Source of the DNA: GCA-2401735 sp051252095
Lineage (GTDB): Bacteria; Pseudomonadota; Gammaproteobacteria; Burkholderiales; Methylophilaceae
Length of the DNA stretch: 24,596 nucleotides
NCBI GenBank assembly: GCA_051252095.1
Contig: JBPOFK010000024.1
Span: forward strand, 1-24,596
Direction of reading: 5' to 3'
The notes beneath the pieces are model-generated. The model worked only from the letters and a program-made list of their open reading frames with translations. It had not been told where the DNA came from and ran no database searches. Shown piece after piece: positions 15,235 through 24,110 of this stretch. Within the stretch, counting starts at the first letter, position 1; the number at the start of each line of letters is the position of its first letter. Both the position numbers and the translations under genes were made by a program.

Positions 15235-16833
15235 ATGTCATTTACACAAATTAAAAAGAAACAAGCTACGGCGATTGCAGTAGTCATTATTTTTGGAGTG
15301 CTATTAGCTATAGTAATATTGCGTTCGGCAAAACAAGAATCTCCAGGTGAAGGGCATGAGCACACTGCCACTGAGGATAAGGCTAGTGTAGATGAACGAC
15401 CTAAACATGGTGAGTCAGGACATAACCATGAAATAGATCATCTGCTACTAAACAACCATATTGAAGCTGAACACGGCCATGAGGCACAACCAGAAGAGCT
15501 AATGAAAGGTCCACATGGTGGTAAATTATTTACACAGAATGATTTTGGCTTAGAAGTCACCATTTTTGAGCAAAATACGCCGCCCGAATTCAGGCTATAT
15601 GCCTATCAGGATGGCAAACCGCTAGACCCTGTATCTGTGACTGTCACTATTCAACTAACGCGTTTAGGTGCAGAGCCACAGCAATTAAGCTTTGCCAAGG
15701 AAGATGGTTACCTAAAAAGCAAAGAAGAAGTTGAGGAACCGCACTCTTTTAGCGTGAGCATTACTGCCAAGTATCATGATAAAACCTATCATTTTAACTA
15801 CGAGAGAATCGAAGCCAGAGCTAAAATAACCGATAAGCAATTACTTCATAACGGCATTGAAGTGCTCACTGCAGGCCCTGCCAAAATCATGAGCACCTTG
15901 CATCTACTAGGTGAAGTCAAGCTGAATGCTGATAAGAGTGTCTATGTTGTGTCGCGTGTTGGCGGCATTGTGGATTCAGTGTCTGCTAATGCTGGTGACA
16001 CGGTTAAAAAAGGACAGCTTTTAGCTTCGGTTTCCAGTCAGTCTATTGCTGATATCCGAAGTGACTTACTCGCCGCAGAAAAAAAAGCGCGGTTAGCACG
16101 AGCAACTTATGCACGTGAAAAACAGCTTTGGGAAGAAAAAATATCTGCGCAACAAGACTACTTGCAAGCGGAGCATGATTTACAAGAAGCCAATATTAAT
16201 ACAGCCCGAATCCAGCAAAAGTTAAGCGCTTTAGGCGCAAATGCTAATGGACAAACACGCTATGAAATACGCTCACCCATTGACGGAGTTATTACCAATA
16301 AGCAGATTAGTCAAGGTCAGGTAGTAAGTGAAGTGGATCGAATTTTTGAAGTGGCTGATTTGTCGACTGTATGGGTTGAAATGTCCATTTATGCCAAAGA
16401 TATTAATGTCGTAAAGGCAGGTCAGAAAGTGACGGTTAAAGCGACTGCTTTTGATGCAGATGCCGTAGGTACAATTGCTTACATTGGCGCTTTAGTTGGC
16501 GCGAAATCTCGTACGGCTATGGCCCGTGTGGTGCTCAATAATGAAAATAGAACTTGGCTGCCTGGCTTGCCAGTGAATATTGCATTAATCTCAGATGAAG
16601 TTGAAGTCCCTTTAGCGGTTTCGGTGGAAGGTATTCAAAAAATAAGAGATTGGACGGTTGTGTTTGGTCGTTATGGTGATTATTTTGAAGCTAGACCGTT
16701 AACACTAGGTCTAGGTGACGACAGGTATGTTGAAGTGCTGCAAGGATTAAAAGTAGGCGAACAATACGCAGCGGGAAACAGTTTTTTAATTAAAGCGGAT
16801 ATTGGTAAAGCGGGAGCATCACATGACCACTAA
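15235..16833 (+). CDS. czcB: CzcB-type periplasmic adaptor (membrane fusion protein) with His-rich N-terminus
   Basis: A 532-residue HlyD-type adaptor. An N-terminal membrane anchor (about 12-30) is followed by a His-rich stretch (about 40-82: GEGHEHTATED, HGESGHNHEIDH, EAEHGHE) and the CzcB-specific N-terminal domain (about 88-195, starting MKGPHGGKLF). Then come the barrel-sandwich hybrid and hairpin (VVSRVGGIVDSVSANAGDTV, then KKGQLLASV) and beta-barrel (VWVEMSIYAKDINVVKAGQK). It ends in ASHDH. It links CzcA to CzcC and probably binds periplasmic metal through the His-rich segment. At 532 residues it is of CzcB length, longer than typical antibiotic-pump adaptors. The ribosome site is AGGAA before the ATG. 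Confidence 0.93.
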   Translation: MSFTQIKKKQATAIAVVIIFGVLLAIVILRSAKQESPGEGHEHTATEDKASVDERPKHGESGHNHEIDHLLLNNHIEAEHGHEAQPEELMKGPHGGKLFTQNDFGLEVTIFEQNTPPEFRLYAYQDGKPLDPVSVTVTIQLTRLGAEPQQLSFAKEDGYLKSKEEVEEPHSFSVSITAKYHDKTYHFNYERIEARAKITDKQLLHNGIEVLTAGPAKIMSTLHLLGEVKLNADKSVYVVSRVGGIVDSVSANAGDTVKKGQLLASVSSQSIADIRSDLLAAEKKARLARATYAREKQLWEEKISAQQDYLQAEHDLQEANINTARIQQKLSALGANANGQTRYEIRSPIDGVITNKQISQGQVVSEVDRIFEVADLSTVWVEMSIYAKDINVVKAGQKVTVKATAFDADAVGTIAYIGALVGAKSRTAMARVVLNNENRTWLPGLPVNIALISDEVEVPLAVSVEGIQKIRDWTVVFGRYGDYFEARPLTLGLGDDRYVEVLQGLKVGEQYAAGNSFLIKADIGKAGASHDH

Positions 16834-16865
16834 ACCATTCTATTTTCAAATTTGGGGAAGCTCTC

Positions 16866-19800
16866 ATGTTTGAAAAACTCATTCGCTTTTCTATTGCACA
16901 GCGTTGGTTAGTCTTGCTTCTTACGCTTTCAATCGGTGTGATAGGCGTCTTTAGCTACAAAAAATTGCCGATTGATGCGGTACCAGACATCACAAACATA
17001 CAAGTGCAAATTAATACATCTGCCCCAGGTTATGCGCCGCTAGAAACCGAGCAACGCATCACTTACCCCATTGAAACAATCATGGCGGGGTTGCCAAAAT
17101 TGGAACAGACGCGTTCAATTTCACGCTATGGCTTATCGCAAGTGACCGTTGTGTTCGAAGAGGGCACGGATATTTATTTTGCACGTCAATTAGTGAATGA
17201 ACGTATCGGGCAAGCTAAAGAAAGGCTGCCTGTAGGAATTTTTCCACAAATGGGACCAGTTTCTACTGGTTTAGGTGAGATTTTTATGTGGACAGTCGAA
17301 ACTAAAACGGGCGCATTAAAGGCGGATGGCACGCCATACAACCCTATGGATTTACGTGAAATTCAAGATTGGATTATCAAGCCGCAATTGCGTAACGTGC
17401 CTGGTGTTAATGAAATCAATACAGTAGGCGGCTATGTGAGGCAATATCAAGTGGCGCCTTATATTGATCGTTTAATGGCTAGAGGATTATCCCTGGGGGA
17501 TCTAGTTGATGCTTTGGAAAATAATAATGCCAATATAGGTGCGGGTTATATTGAAAAGGCGGGTGAGCAGTTTTTGATTCGCATTCCTGGTCAAGTAAGC
17601 AATATTGAAGATATTAGCAACATTGTCATTGACGTTAAATCAGGCGCACCTGTGCGTATTCAAGATGTGGCAGAAGTCATGATTGGTAGCGAGCTACGTA
17701 ATGGAGCGGCGACTGAAAATGGCGAGGAGGTCGTATTAGGAACAGTATTCATGCTGACAGGTGAAAACAGTCGCACTGTTTCTGCGGCAGTAGAAGCTAA
17801 ACTGTTGCAAATTAACCAAACATTACCAGCAGGGGTAATAGCAAAAACGGTTTATAACAGGACAGTTTTGATTGATAAAGCCATTAATACAGTTAAGAGC
17901 AACTTGTTAGAGGGCGCATTATTGGTGGTTGCCGTATTGTTTGTCTTTTTAGGCAATATACGTGCAGCAATCATTACGATGTTAGTTATTCCATTGGCAA
18001 TGTTGTTTACTTTCACTGGGATGGTGACTGGCAAAGTGAGTGCTAATTTAATGAGTTTGGGAGCGTTAGATTTCGGCATTATTATTGATGGAGCCGTCGT
18101 GATTGTTGAGAATTGTATGCGTAGGCTGGCGCATGGACAAAATAATTTAGGCAGGACACTCACACAATCAGAACGTTTTGAAGCCGTTTTTGCAGCAGCA
18201 CAAGAAGCAAGGAAACCATTGATTTATGGACAGCTCATTATTATGTCAGTGTATTTGCCTATATTTGCCCTCACAGGGATTGAAGGGAAAATGTTTCACC
18301 CGATGGCATTTACAGTCGTGATTGCTTTGCTAGGCGCTATGTTGTTGTCTGTGACATTCATTCCTGCAGCCGTTGCATTATTCATTACAGGCAAAGTACA
18401 AGAAAAAGAGCAACCCATGATTGCTTGGGCTAAAAAGGGCTATGTGCCCGCTTTTAAATGGGCGATGTTAAATAAAGTATTAGTCTTAACTATTGCCGTG
18501 GTGTGTGTGTTGCTGAGTGGTTTATTAGCCAGTCGCATGGGTAGTGAGTTTGTGCCTAGTTTGAATGAGGGAGATATTGCATTACATGCGCTTCGTATTC
18601 CTGGTACGAGTTTGACGCAAGCGGTTGAAATGCAAAAAGAGTTAGAGCGTACGATTAAAGCGTTTCCACAAGTAGATAATATATTCGCTAAACTTGGCAC
18701 TGCCGAAATTGCAACTGACCCTATGCCGCCTAATGTTGCAGATAACTTTATTATGCTGAAGCCGAAATCAGAATGGCCAGATTCTAGTTTAAGTAAAAAC
18801 ACATTGATTGCGCAAATGCAGCGTGCAGTGAATCAAGTACCTGGAAATAACTATGAATTTACCCAGCCAATTCAAATGCGCTTTAACGAGCTTATTTCAG
18901 GTGTGCGAAGTGATGTGGCGATTAAGGTGTTTGGCGACGATATGGAAGTGATGAATAGTACTGCTGAAGAAGTCGCTCAAACGCTAACTAACATTCAAGG
19001 CGGTGAAGATGTAAAGGTAGAGCAAACGACAGGATTACCTATCTTGACTGTTAATATCGACCGGCAAAAAATTTCAAGGCTAGGCGTGAATGTTGCTGAT
19101 GTGCAGGAGGCTATTTCTGTTGCCATGAATGGTCGAGAAACGGGCACACTCTTTGATGGTGATCGACGATTTGACATCGTGGTACGGTTATCTGAAAGCG
19201 CGCGAGCCGACATAAACGCGTTCAAACGATTACCCATCAAAATAACGAATAAAAGTGATATACCTGTGTATTTGCAACTTGGTGAAGTCGCTAGTATTGA
19301 TATAACACTGGGAGCAAATCAGTTTAGCCGTGAAAATGGCAAACGAAATGTAGTGATCACAGGCAATGTGCGTGACCGCGATATTGGTTCTTATGTGGCT
19401 GAAGCACAGCAACTTATTCAACAAGAGGTGAAAATTCCTGCGGGTTATTGGGTGAGCTGGGGCGGTACATTTGAACAATTGCAATCTGCAAGTCAACGGT
19501 TGCAAATTGTTGTGCCATTAGCGCTACTACTAGTGTTCATTTTACTTTATGCCATGTTCAATAATTTCAAAGATGGTTTAATTGTTTTTACAGGTATTCC
19601 TTTTGCATTAACAGGTGGCGTACTTATGTTATGGCTGAGAGATATTCCGCTGTCAATTTCAGCTGGCGTTGGATTCATCGCCTTATCAGGCGTCGCCGTA
19701 TTAAATGGCTTGGTGATGATTAGCTTTATCCGTCAACTCATCGCTGAGGGTAAGCCATTAGATATTGCCATTGAAGAGGGCAGTTTGAGTCGCTTGCGCC

Positions 19801-19991
19801 CAATCCTGATTACGGCACTTGTGGCCTCATTAGGATTTATACCAATGGCAATTTCAACTGGCACTGGTGCAGAAGTACAAAGACCTTTGGCAACCGTTGT
19901 GATTGGAGGGATATGGTCATCAACATTGTTAACGCTGCTTGTTTTACCAGCTTTATATCACCTCACTCATTTGGCAAACTCGGAGCCATAG
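16866..19991 (+). CDS. czcA: CzcA-type heavy-metal RND transporter (Zn/Co/Cd class)
   Basis: A 1041-residue inner membrane RND pump, full length for the HME family. The first membrane helix (about 12-32) is followed by the porter domain, and the TM4 motif DFGIIIDGAVVIVEN starts at residue 402. That places D402, D408 and E415 at the positions shown in Cupriavidus CzcA to be needed for proton/metal transport, and the DFG-DGA-EN form marks the divalent Zn/Co/Cd class rather than the Cu/Ag class. The C-terminal half repeats the fold and ends in the membrane. GGGGAAG precedes the ATG. It is last in the czcICBA run; no czcD, czcRS or MerR-type regulator lies nearby. Confidence 0.95.
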   Translation: MFEKLIRFSIAQRWLVLLLTLSIGVIGVFSYKKLPIDAVPDITNIQVQINTSAPGYAPLETEQRITYPIETIMAGLPKLEQTRSISRYGLSQVTVVFEEGTDIYFARQLVNERIGQAKERLPVGIFPQMGPVSTGLGEIFMWTVETKTGALKADGTPYNPMDLREIQDWIIKPQLRNVPGVNEINTVGGYVRQYQVAPYIDRLMARGLSLGDLVDALENNNANIGAGYIEKAGEQFLIRIPGQVSNIEDISNIVIDVKSGAPVRIQDVAEVMIGSELRNGAATENGEEVVLGTVFMLTGENSRTVSAAVEAKLLQINQTLPAGVIAKTVYNRTVLIDKAINTVKSNLLEGALLVVAVLFVFLGNIRAAIITMLVIPLAMLFTFTGMVTGKVSANLMSLGALDFGIIIDGAVVIVENCMRRLAHGQNNLGRTLTQSERFEAVFAAAQEARKPLIYGQLIIMSVYLPIFALTGIEGKMFHPMAFTVVIALLGAMLLSVTFIPAAVALFITGKVQEKEQPMIAWAKKGYVPAFKWAMLNKVLVLTIAVVCVLLSGLLASRMGSEFVPSLNEGDIALHALRIPGTSLTQAVEMQKELERTIKAFPQVDNIFAKLGTAEIATDPMPPNVADNFIMLKPKSEWPDSSLSKNTLIAQMQRAVNQVPGNNYEFTQPIQMRFNELISGVRSDVAIKVFGDDMEVMNSTAEEVAQTLTNIQGGEDVKVEQTTGLPILTVNIDRQKISRLGVNVADVQEAISVAMNGRETGTLFDGDRRFDIVVRLSESARADINAFKRLPIKITNKSDIPVYLQLGEVASIDITLGANQFSRENGKRNVVITGNVRDRDIGSYVAEAQQLIQQEVKIPAGYWVSWGGTFEQLQSASQRLQIVVPLALLLVFILLYAMFNNFKDGLIVFTGIPFALTGGVLMLWLRDIPLSISAGVGFIALSGVAVLNGLVMISFIRQLIAEGKPLDIAIEEGSLSRLRPILITALVASLGFIPMAISTGTGAEVQRPLATVVIGGIWSSTLLTLLVLPALYHLTHLANSEP

Positions 19992-20010
19992 TATTATGGG
20001 TTTAGCCTAA

Positions 20011-20027
20011 CAAAGTTCATAACTTTG
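20011..20027 (+). terminator. Possible terminator after czcA
   Basis: A perfect 7-bp inverted repeat (CAAAGTT - CAT - AACTTTG) lies 20 bases past the czcA stop. The following sequence (CCAAGTTTGTTTTCG) is only moderately T-rich and the stem is AT-rich, so efficiency is doubtful. Nothing else is apparent between here and the repeat at 20116. Confidence 0.4.
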
Positions 20028-20115
20028 CCAAGTTTGTTTTCGACTTGCAACAGCTATAGTTTGTACCAGTCTCTTTAGAGTACGGGGAATATTTTTTGCG
20101 AGCTTTACTGAATAA

Positions 20116-20228
20116 TGGCCCGAACTGGAATTGAACCAATGACGCGCTGATTTTCAATTTTAAAAATTGGTGGGTTATTAAGTGTTAAGGCCCGCCCTCA
20201 CTAGTTAAGTCTCATTAACGTCTGACAA
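20116..20228 (-). repeat. Left att-like repeat: tRNA-Phe 3' half plus arm sequence
   Basis: On the minus strand 20116-20158 reads TTGAAAATC (tRNA-Phe anticodon loop, GAA), then a T arm (ATTGG-TTCAATT-CCAGT), acceptor TCGGGCC and A; the encoded CCA has decayed to ATTATT. The 5' half of the tRNA is missing. To the right, 20159-20228 carries an arm segment (AAAATTGGTG, TTAAGGCCCG, CCTCACT, TTAAGTCTCATTAA). The whole 113 bases match 24393-24506 with scattered changes. I read this as the left junction of an integrated element. Confidence 0.8.
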
Positions 20229-20249
20229 TTAAGTCCCGTTTGTAATATT

Positions 20250-21722
20250 CTATTTTAAATAAGTTAATAATGTAAATGTATACTCGAGTCGTTGAATAGT
20301 TTCTTCAAGCTCATTATTGTTTAAGTTTGCAAAGCCTAATCTGAAAGCTTGTATATCTTCATTGTTATCTGAAAAAACACAGCCAGGCAAAATACGTAAT
20401 TTTTTAGTGTGTGCTCTTTTAATAAATTGATCAATGTTAGTGTGTTGTTTCAATCTTAGCCAAAATGCTAACCCACCTAACGGAATATCAAACTCAACAA
20501 GCTCCATTAAATTCCTACGTAACAAGTTGTTTAGTAAGTTGCGCCTTTCTAGATAGGTTTTAGCAGTTCTGCGGATATGTCGCTTTAATTCACCCGAATC
20601 CATTAATTCAGATACTGCAAGCTCTGTTACTGAGTTCCCCTGTCGATCAATCATCTTGATTTCTTTCGCACATTTATCTATGAATTCTGGTAGGGCTGCA
20701 AGGTAACCAATGCGCAAACCTGGAGCTAGTACCTTTGAAAGTGAGCCGACATAGATGACCTTATTACTTTGTCCATAACTTGCTAACGGGAAAGTGTGGT
20801 GGTTAGAAAAATGAAACTCATGATCATAATCATCTTCTATAACATAAATATTATACTGCTCAGCGAGCATAAGTAGCCTTAGTCTGCGCTCAGTAGTCAT
20901 CGTGACAGTTGTTGGGTATTGGTGCTGTGGCGTGACATAAATGGCACGTATTTTCATTTTTCTACATAGTTTTTCTAATTCATCTACTTTCATACCATCT
21001 TCGTCTACACCTACACTAACAATAATTGCTCCACAAGACTCGAAGGCATCTCGAGCTGGCGGGTATGTTAGACTCTCAAAAATGACAACATCATCAGCCT
21101 CTATGAGGACTCTAGCAGCAAGAAATATTCCCATTTGGCTTCCTCTGACAATACATATATTCTCAATTTTAGTATTCAAACCCCTTTCGATGTTTAACAT
21201 GTGTGAAACTGATTCACGAAGAGATAACATTCCTAAAGAGTCTTGGTAGCCAAGCTGATTTGATCTAGAAGAAGTTACTAGCGCGTGTCTAAATGCTCTT
21301 GAAATAATTTCGAATGGAATTAAACGTGAGTCAGGAATCCCATCATTAAATTCTATAACATCTCTATTGGAAGTTGGAGCTATGTTGGTATTAGTTGAAA
21401 TAGTTTCTTCGCTTTGAAGCCAGTTATCGTTTACGTTGTCAATCTCAATGCTTGATGTATAAGGCAACTTTTCTGAAACAAATGTTCCTCGACGCTTTTC
21501 TGTTGATAGCCACCCTTGTGCCACAAGTTCAGAATAAGCTTGCAAAACAGTTTTTCTATTGACGTCGAGATAAGATGCTAGCTTTCTTGAACCTGGCATA
21601 ACAGTTGATGGCGCAAGGCGGCCTCGTTTGATTTCTTCAATAATTTTCATAGTGATTTGAATGTATATTGAAGTGTCTATGCTTTTATCTAGTTTAAAAC
21701 TTAAGTCCCATGCTCTTAACAT
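20250..21722 (-). CDS. MocR/GabR-family regulator (GntR-type winged helix fused to aminotransferase domain)
   Basis: A 490-residue protein. Residues about 15-85 are a GntR-type winged helix (MPGSRKLASYLDVNRKTVLQ, AYSELVAQGWLSTEKRRGTF). Residues about 120-485 are a class-I aminotransferase-like domain with 'GYQDSLGMLSLRE', the EDDYD segment (297-300) and the PLP-binding lysine K330 in SLSKVLAPGLRIGY. These regulators sense PLP or amino-compound ligands and usually control a divergent gene. The divergent gene here is xoxF, with a CTGGAC-type palindrome between them. ATG 21722 has only a weak ribosome site (GGTAAGTT). The ligand and target are not known from sequence; a direct link to xoxF is an inference from arrangement. 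Confidence 0.9.
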   Translation of the reverse strand: MLRAWDLSFKLDKSIDTSIYIQITMKIIEEIKRGRLAPSTVMPGSRKLASYLDVNRKTVLQAYSELVAQGWLSTEKRRGTFVSEKLPYTSSIEIDNVNDNWLQSEETISTNTNIAPTSNRDVIEFNDGIPDSRLIPFEIISRAFRHALVTSSRSNQLGYQDSLGMLSLRESVSHMLNIERGLNTKIENICIVRGSQMGIFLAARVLIEADDVVIFESLTYPPARDAFESCGAIIVSVGVDEDGMKVDELEKLCRKMKIRAIYVTPQHQYPTTVTMTTERRLRLLMLAEQYNIYVIEDDYDHEFHFSNHHTFPLASYGQSNKVIYVGSLSKVLAPGLRIGYLAALPEFIDKCAKEIKMIDRQGNSVTELAVSELMDSGELKRHIRRTAKTYLERRNLLNNLLRRNLMELVEFDIPLGGLAFWLRLKQHTNIDQFIKRAHTKKLRILPGCVFSDNNEDIQAFRLGFANLNNNELEETIQRLEYTFTLLTYLK

Positions 21723-21832
21723 AACTTACCTTAATCAATGTGATGATTTTCTTACCCAAGAGATATTTCTTATAGCTTAATCTGTTAATACTTAATTCTA
21801 ACTATAAAGTTAAGTTAGAAAATCGTTTTTAT

Positions 21833-21861
21833 ATCTGGACCAGATTTATTTATATATCTGG
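21833..21861. promoter_or_regulatory. Candidate MocR-type operator between the regulator gene and xoxF
   Basis: ATCTGG-A-CCAGAT (21833-21845) is a perfect inverted repeat, and ATCTGG recurs in direct orientation at 21856-21861, 23 bases (about two helical turns) from the first. A combination of inverted and direct half-sites containing CTGGAC resembles the operators known for some MocR-family proteins such as TauR. It lies about 110 bases upstream of the regulator's ATG and about 180 upstream of xoxF. Confidence 0.55.
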
Positions 21862-21991
21862 TATGCCTGGAGGGTCTAAATTCTAGGTTCTGGGGGGCTC
21901 TATTCTGATTACATTTAGTTACAATTGTGAAACTATTTATTACAAGCTAATAGTTGAATTTTGGGTTGATGTAAAAAATAGTGTTAAAAAA

Positions 21992-22007
21992 GTAGATATT
22001 TATCTAC
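21992..22007. promoter_or_regulatory. Perfect palindrome in the xoxF leader
   Basis: GTAGATATTTATCTAC has 7-bp perfect arms around TT and ends 33 bases before the xoxF ATG, upstream of the strong ribosome site AGGAGG at 22030-22035. It could be a repressor operator or a small hairpin at the 5' end of the mRNA. No protein can be assigned to it. Confidence 0.45.
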
Positions 22008-22040
22008 AGTTTAATCGCTTGAATTAACAGGAGGTTTATC

Positions 22041-23915
22041 ATGCAAGTAAATAAAATTAAGCTAGCTTTAGGCTTAGTAGCAGCATCAATGGCAATGCCA
22101 ATGGTTGCATCAGCTGCTGCAGACCAAGAAGCGGCAATGAAAGATGCTAACAACTGGGCTCACCCACGCGGACAGCATAACAACCAAGGCTATAGTTCAT
22201 TAGCACAAATCAATAAAGGTAATGTAAAAAACCTAAAAGCTGCTTGGACATTCGCTACTGGTGTTAACCGTGGTCATGAAGGTTCACCTATTGTTGTTGG
22301 TAACATGATGTATGTACATACAGCATTTCCTAATAACGTATACGCACTTGATTTAAACGATAATCAAAAAATCGTATGGTCATATTTCCCAAAACAAGAT
22401 CCTAGCGTACAAGCAGTTCTTTGCTGCGATAACGTTAGCCGTGGTCTAGGGTTTGGAGATAATAAAATATTTTTAACACAAAATGACGGAACAATGGTTG
22501 CGCTAGATGCTAAAACTGGTGCAAAAGTTTGGAGTACCAATATTTGGGACCCTAAACAAGGTGCAACGACAACGACTGCTTCACATGTGATTAAAGACAA
22601 AGTATTAATGGGTTGTTCTGGTGCTGAGTTTGGTGTGCGTTGTGCAATGACAGCACTTAACCTTAAAGATGGCTCTGTTGCATGGAAAGCTTACGGTACA
22701 GGTCCTGATGCCGATGTGCTAATAGGTGATGATTTTAATAAAGATAATCCACAGTATAGTGCTTTGTCAGTATACAAAGACATCAACGGTGGTAACACAG
22801 AAGGTGGTTCTTTTGAGGCATTGCCTTATGAGCAATTAAAAATTGGTGAAAAAGACCTAGGTGTTCGCACATGGTTAAAACCACAAGCAGTTAAAGACGG
22901 TTGGCAACATGGAGGTGCTTCAATATGGGGTTGGTGGCCATATGATGCACGTACAAACCTAGTGTACTACGGTACAGGTAACCCATCTGTATGGAACCCA
23001 GACGTACGCCCAGGTGATAACAAATGGTCAATGACTATCTTTGCACGTGATTTAGACACTGGTATGGCTAAATGGGGCTATCAAATGACTCCACATGATG
23101 AGTGGGATTATGATGGTGTTAACGAAGTGATCCTATTTGACAAAGGTGGTAAAACATATGCATGGCATCATGACCGTAACGGTTTTGCATACACTTTCGA
23201 AGCAGGCAATGGTACATTAGTTGCAGCTGAGAAAGTGCATCCATTTGTTAACTGGGCAACACATGTTGACATGAAAACTGGTATACCAGCAAAACTGGCG
23301 GCAGCTTCAACTCACCAAGACTACAACGCTAAAGGCATCTGCCCAGCTGCGTTAGGTACTAAAGATCAGCAGCCTGCTGCTTACTCACCTAAAACTGGTC
23401 TTGTTTATTCTCCACTAAACCACGTATGTATGACATACGAGCCAGTTGAGTCTAAATATGTTGCTGGTCAACCATGGGTTGGTGCTACATTAACTATGTT
23501 CCCAGGTCCTGACGGTGTGATGGGTGGCTTTGCTGCTTACAACCCAATGACTAACAAAAAAGTATGGTACAACAAAGAGAAATTCTCAGCTTGGGGTGGT
23601 GCTTTAACAACTGCTTCAAACCTAGTATTCTACGGTACTTTAGATCGTTGGTTTAAAGCATTGGATGCAACATCAGGTAAAGAGTTATGGAAATTCCAAG
23701 TTGGTTCTGGTGTGATTGGTAATGCATTCACATACGGTCATAAAGGTAAACAATACGTTGGCGTGCTATCAGGTATCGGTGGCTGGGCTGGTGTTGCGAT
23801 GAACCTTGGTTTGACTAACTCAACAGACGCACTTGGTGCTGCTGGTGGTTATGCTGAACTAGTGAAATACAACGCTGCTCCTGGTGGCGGTTCACTATCA
23901 GTATTTAGTTTGTAA
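22041..23915 (+). CDS. xoxF: XoxF, lanthanide-type PQQ-dependent methanol dehydrogenase
   Basis: A 624-residue periplasmic quinoprotein oxidising methanol to formaldehyde or formate with electrons going to a cytochrome c. A signal peptide (1-26, ending VASA) is followed by a beta-propeller with repeated Trp motifs. The vicinal disulfide is C128-C129 (VLCCDN). Metal and catalytic residues in precursor numbering are E196 (GCSGAEFG), N314 (GTGNPSVW), D356 and D358 in PHDEWDYDGVN. The second Asp of DYD replaces the Ala of calcium enzymes (MxaF) and marks lanthanide use. The E196-N314 spacing is about 34 residues longer than in well-studied XoxF, which fits a divergent clade; XoxF4 of Methylophilaceae is my guess. 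AGGAGG precedes the ATG. No xoxG, xoxJ or PQQ gene follows. Confidence 0.93.
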   Translation: MQVNKIKLALGLVAASMAMPMVASAAADQEAAMKDANNWAHPRGQHNNQGYSSLAQINKGNVKNLKAAWTFATGVNRGHEGSPIVVGNMMYVHTAFPNNVYALDLNDNQKIVWSYFPKQDPSVQAVLCCDNVSRGLGFGDNKIFLTQNDGTMVALDAKTGAKVWSTNIWDPKQGATTTTASHVIKDKVLMGCSGAEFGVRCAMTALNLKDGSVAWKAYGTGPDADVLIGDDFNKDNPQYSALSVYKDINGGNTEGGSFEALPYEQLKIGEKDLGVRTWLKPQAVKDGWQHGGASIWGWWPYDARTNLVYYGTGNPSVWNPDVRPGDNKWSMTIFARDLDTGMAKWGYQMTPHDEWDYDGVNEVILFDKGGKTYAWHHDRNGFAYTFEAGNGTLVAAEKVHPFVNWATHVDMKTGIPAKLAAASTHQDYNAKGICPAALGTKDQQPAAYSPKTGLVYSPLNHVCMTYEPVESKYVAGQPWVGATLTMFPGPDGVMGGFAAYNPMTNKKVWYNKEKFSAWGGALTTASNLVFYGTLDRWFKALDATSGKELWKFQVGSGVIGNAFTYGHKGKQYVGVLSGIGGWAGVAMNLGLTNSTDALGAAGGYAELVKYNAAPGGGSLSVFSL

Positions 23916-23998
23916 AAGATTAGCCCTACTAGTTAAGACGTAGAGCTGATAACACAGAACCTATATCAATTTACTCCAAAGTTATTGATGCTAAGGTA

Positions 23999-24030
23999 CC
24001 CTCTCTCAAATATTTGAGAGAGGGTTTTTT
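23999..24030 (+). terminator. Strong intrinsic terminator after xoxF
   Basis: A 12-bp perfect stem (CCCTCTCTCAAA / TTTGAGAGAGGG) is followed directly by seven T's. It lies 84 bases past the xoxF stop and closes the xoxF transcript as a single-gene unit. Confidence 0.93.
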
Positions 24031-24110
24031 TAAGTTTTGAATATTTAGAATAATTGTTAGTACCTTGGTTATTCCAATTATTAGAAATATACTAGATATT
24101 AATAATCTTT

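Noticed and set aside
20116..20158. Functional tRNA-Phe gene
   Set aside because: Only the 3' half from the anticodon loop is present; no D arm or 5' acceptor strand pairs with it. The same holds at 24390-24434 and for the tRNA-Lys-like piece at 13051-13095.
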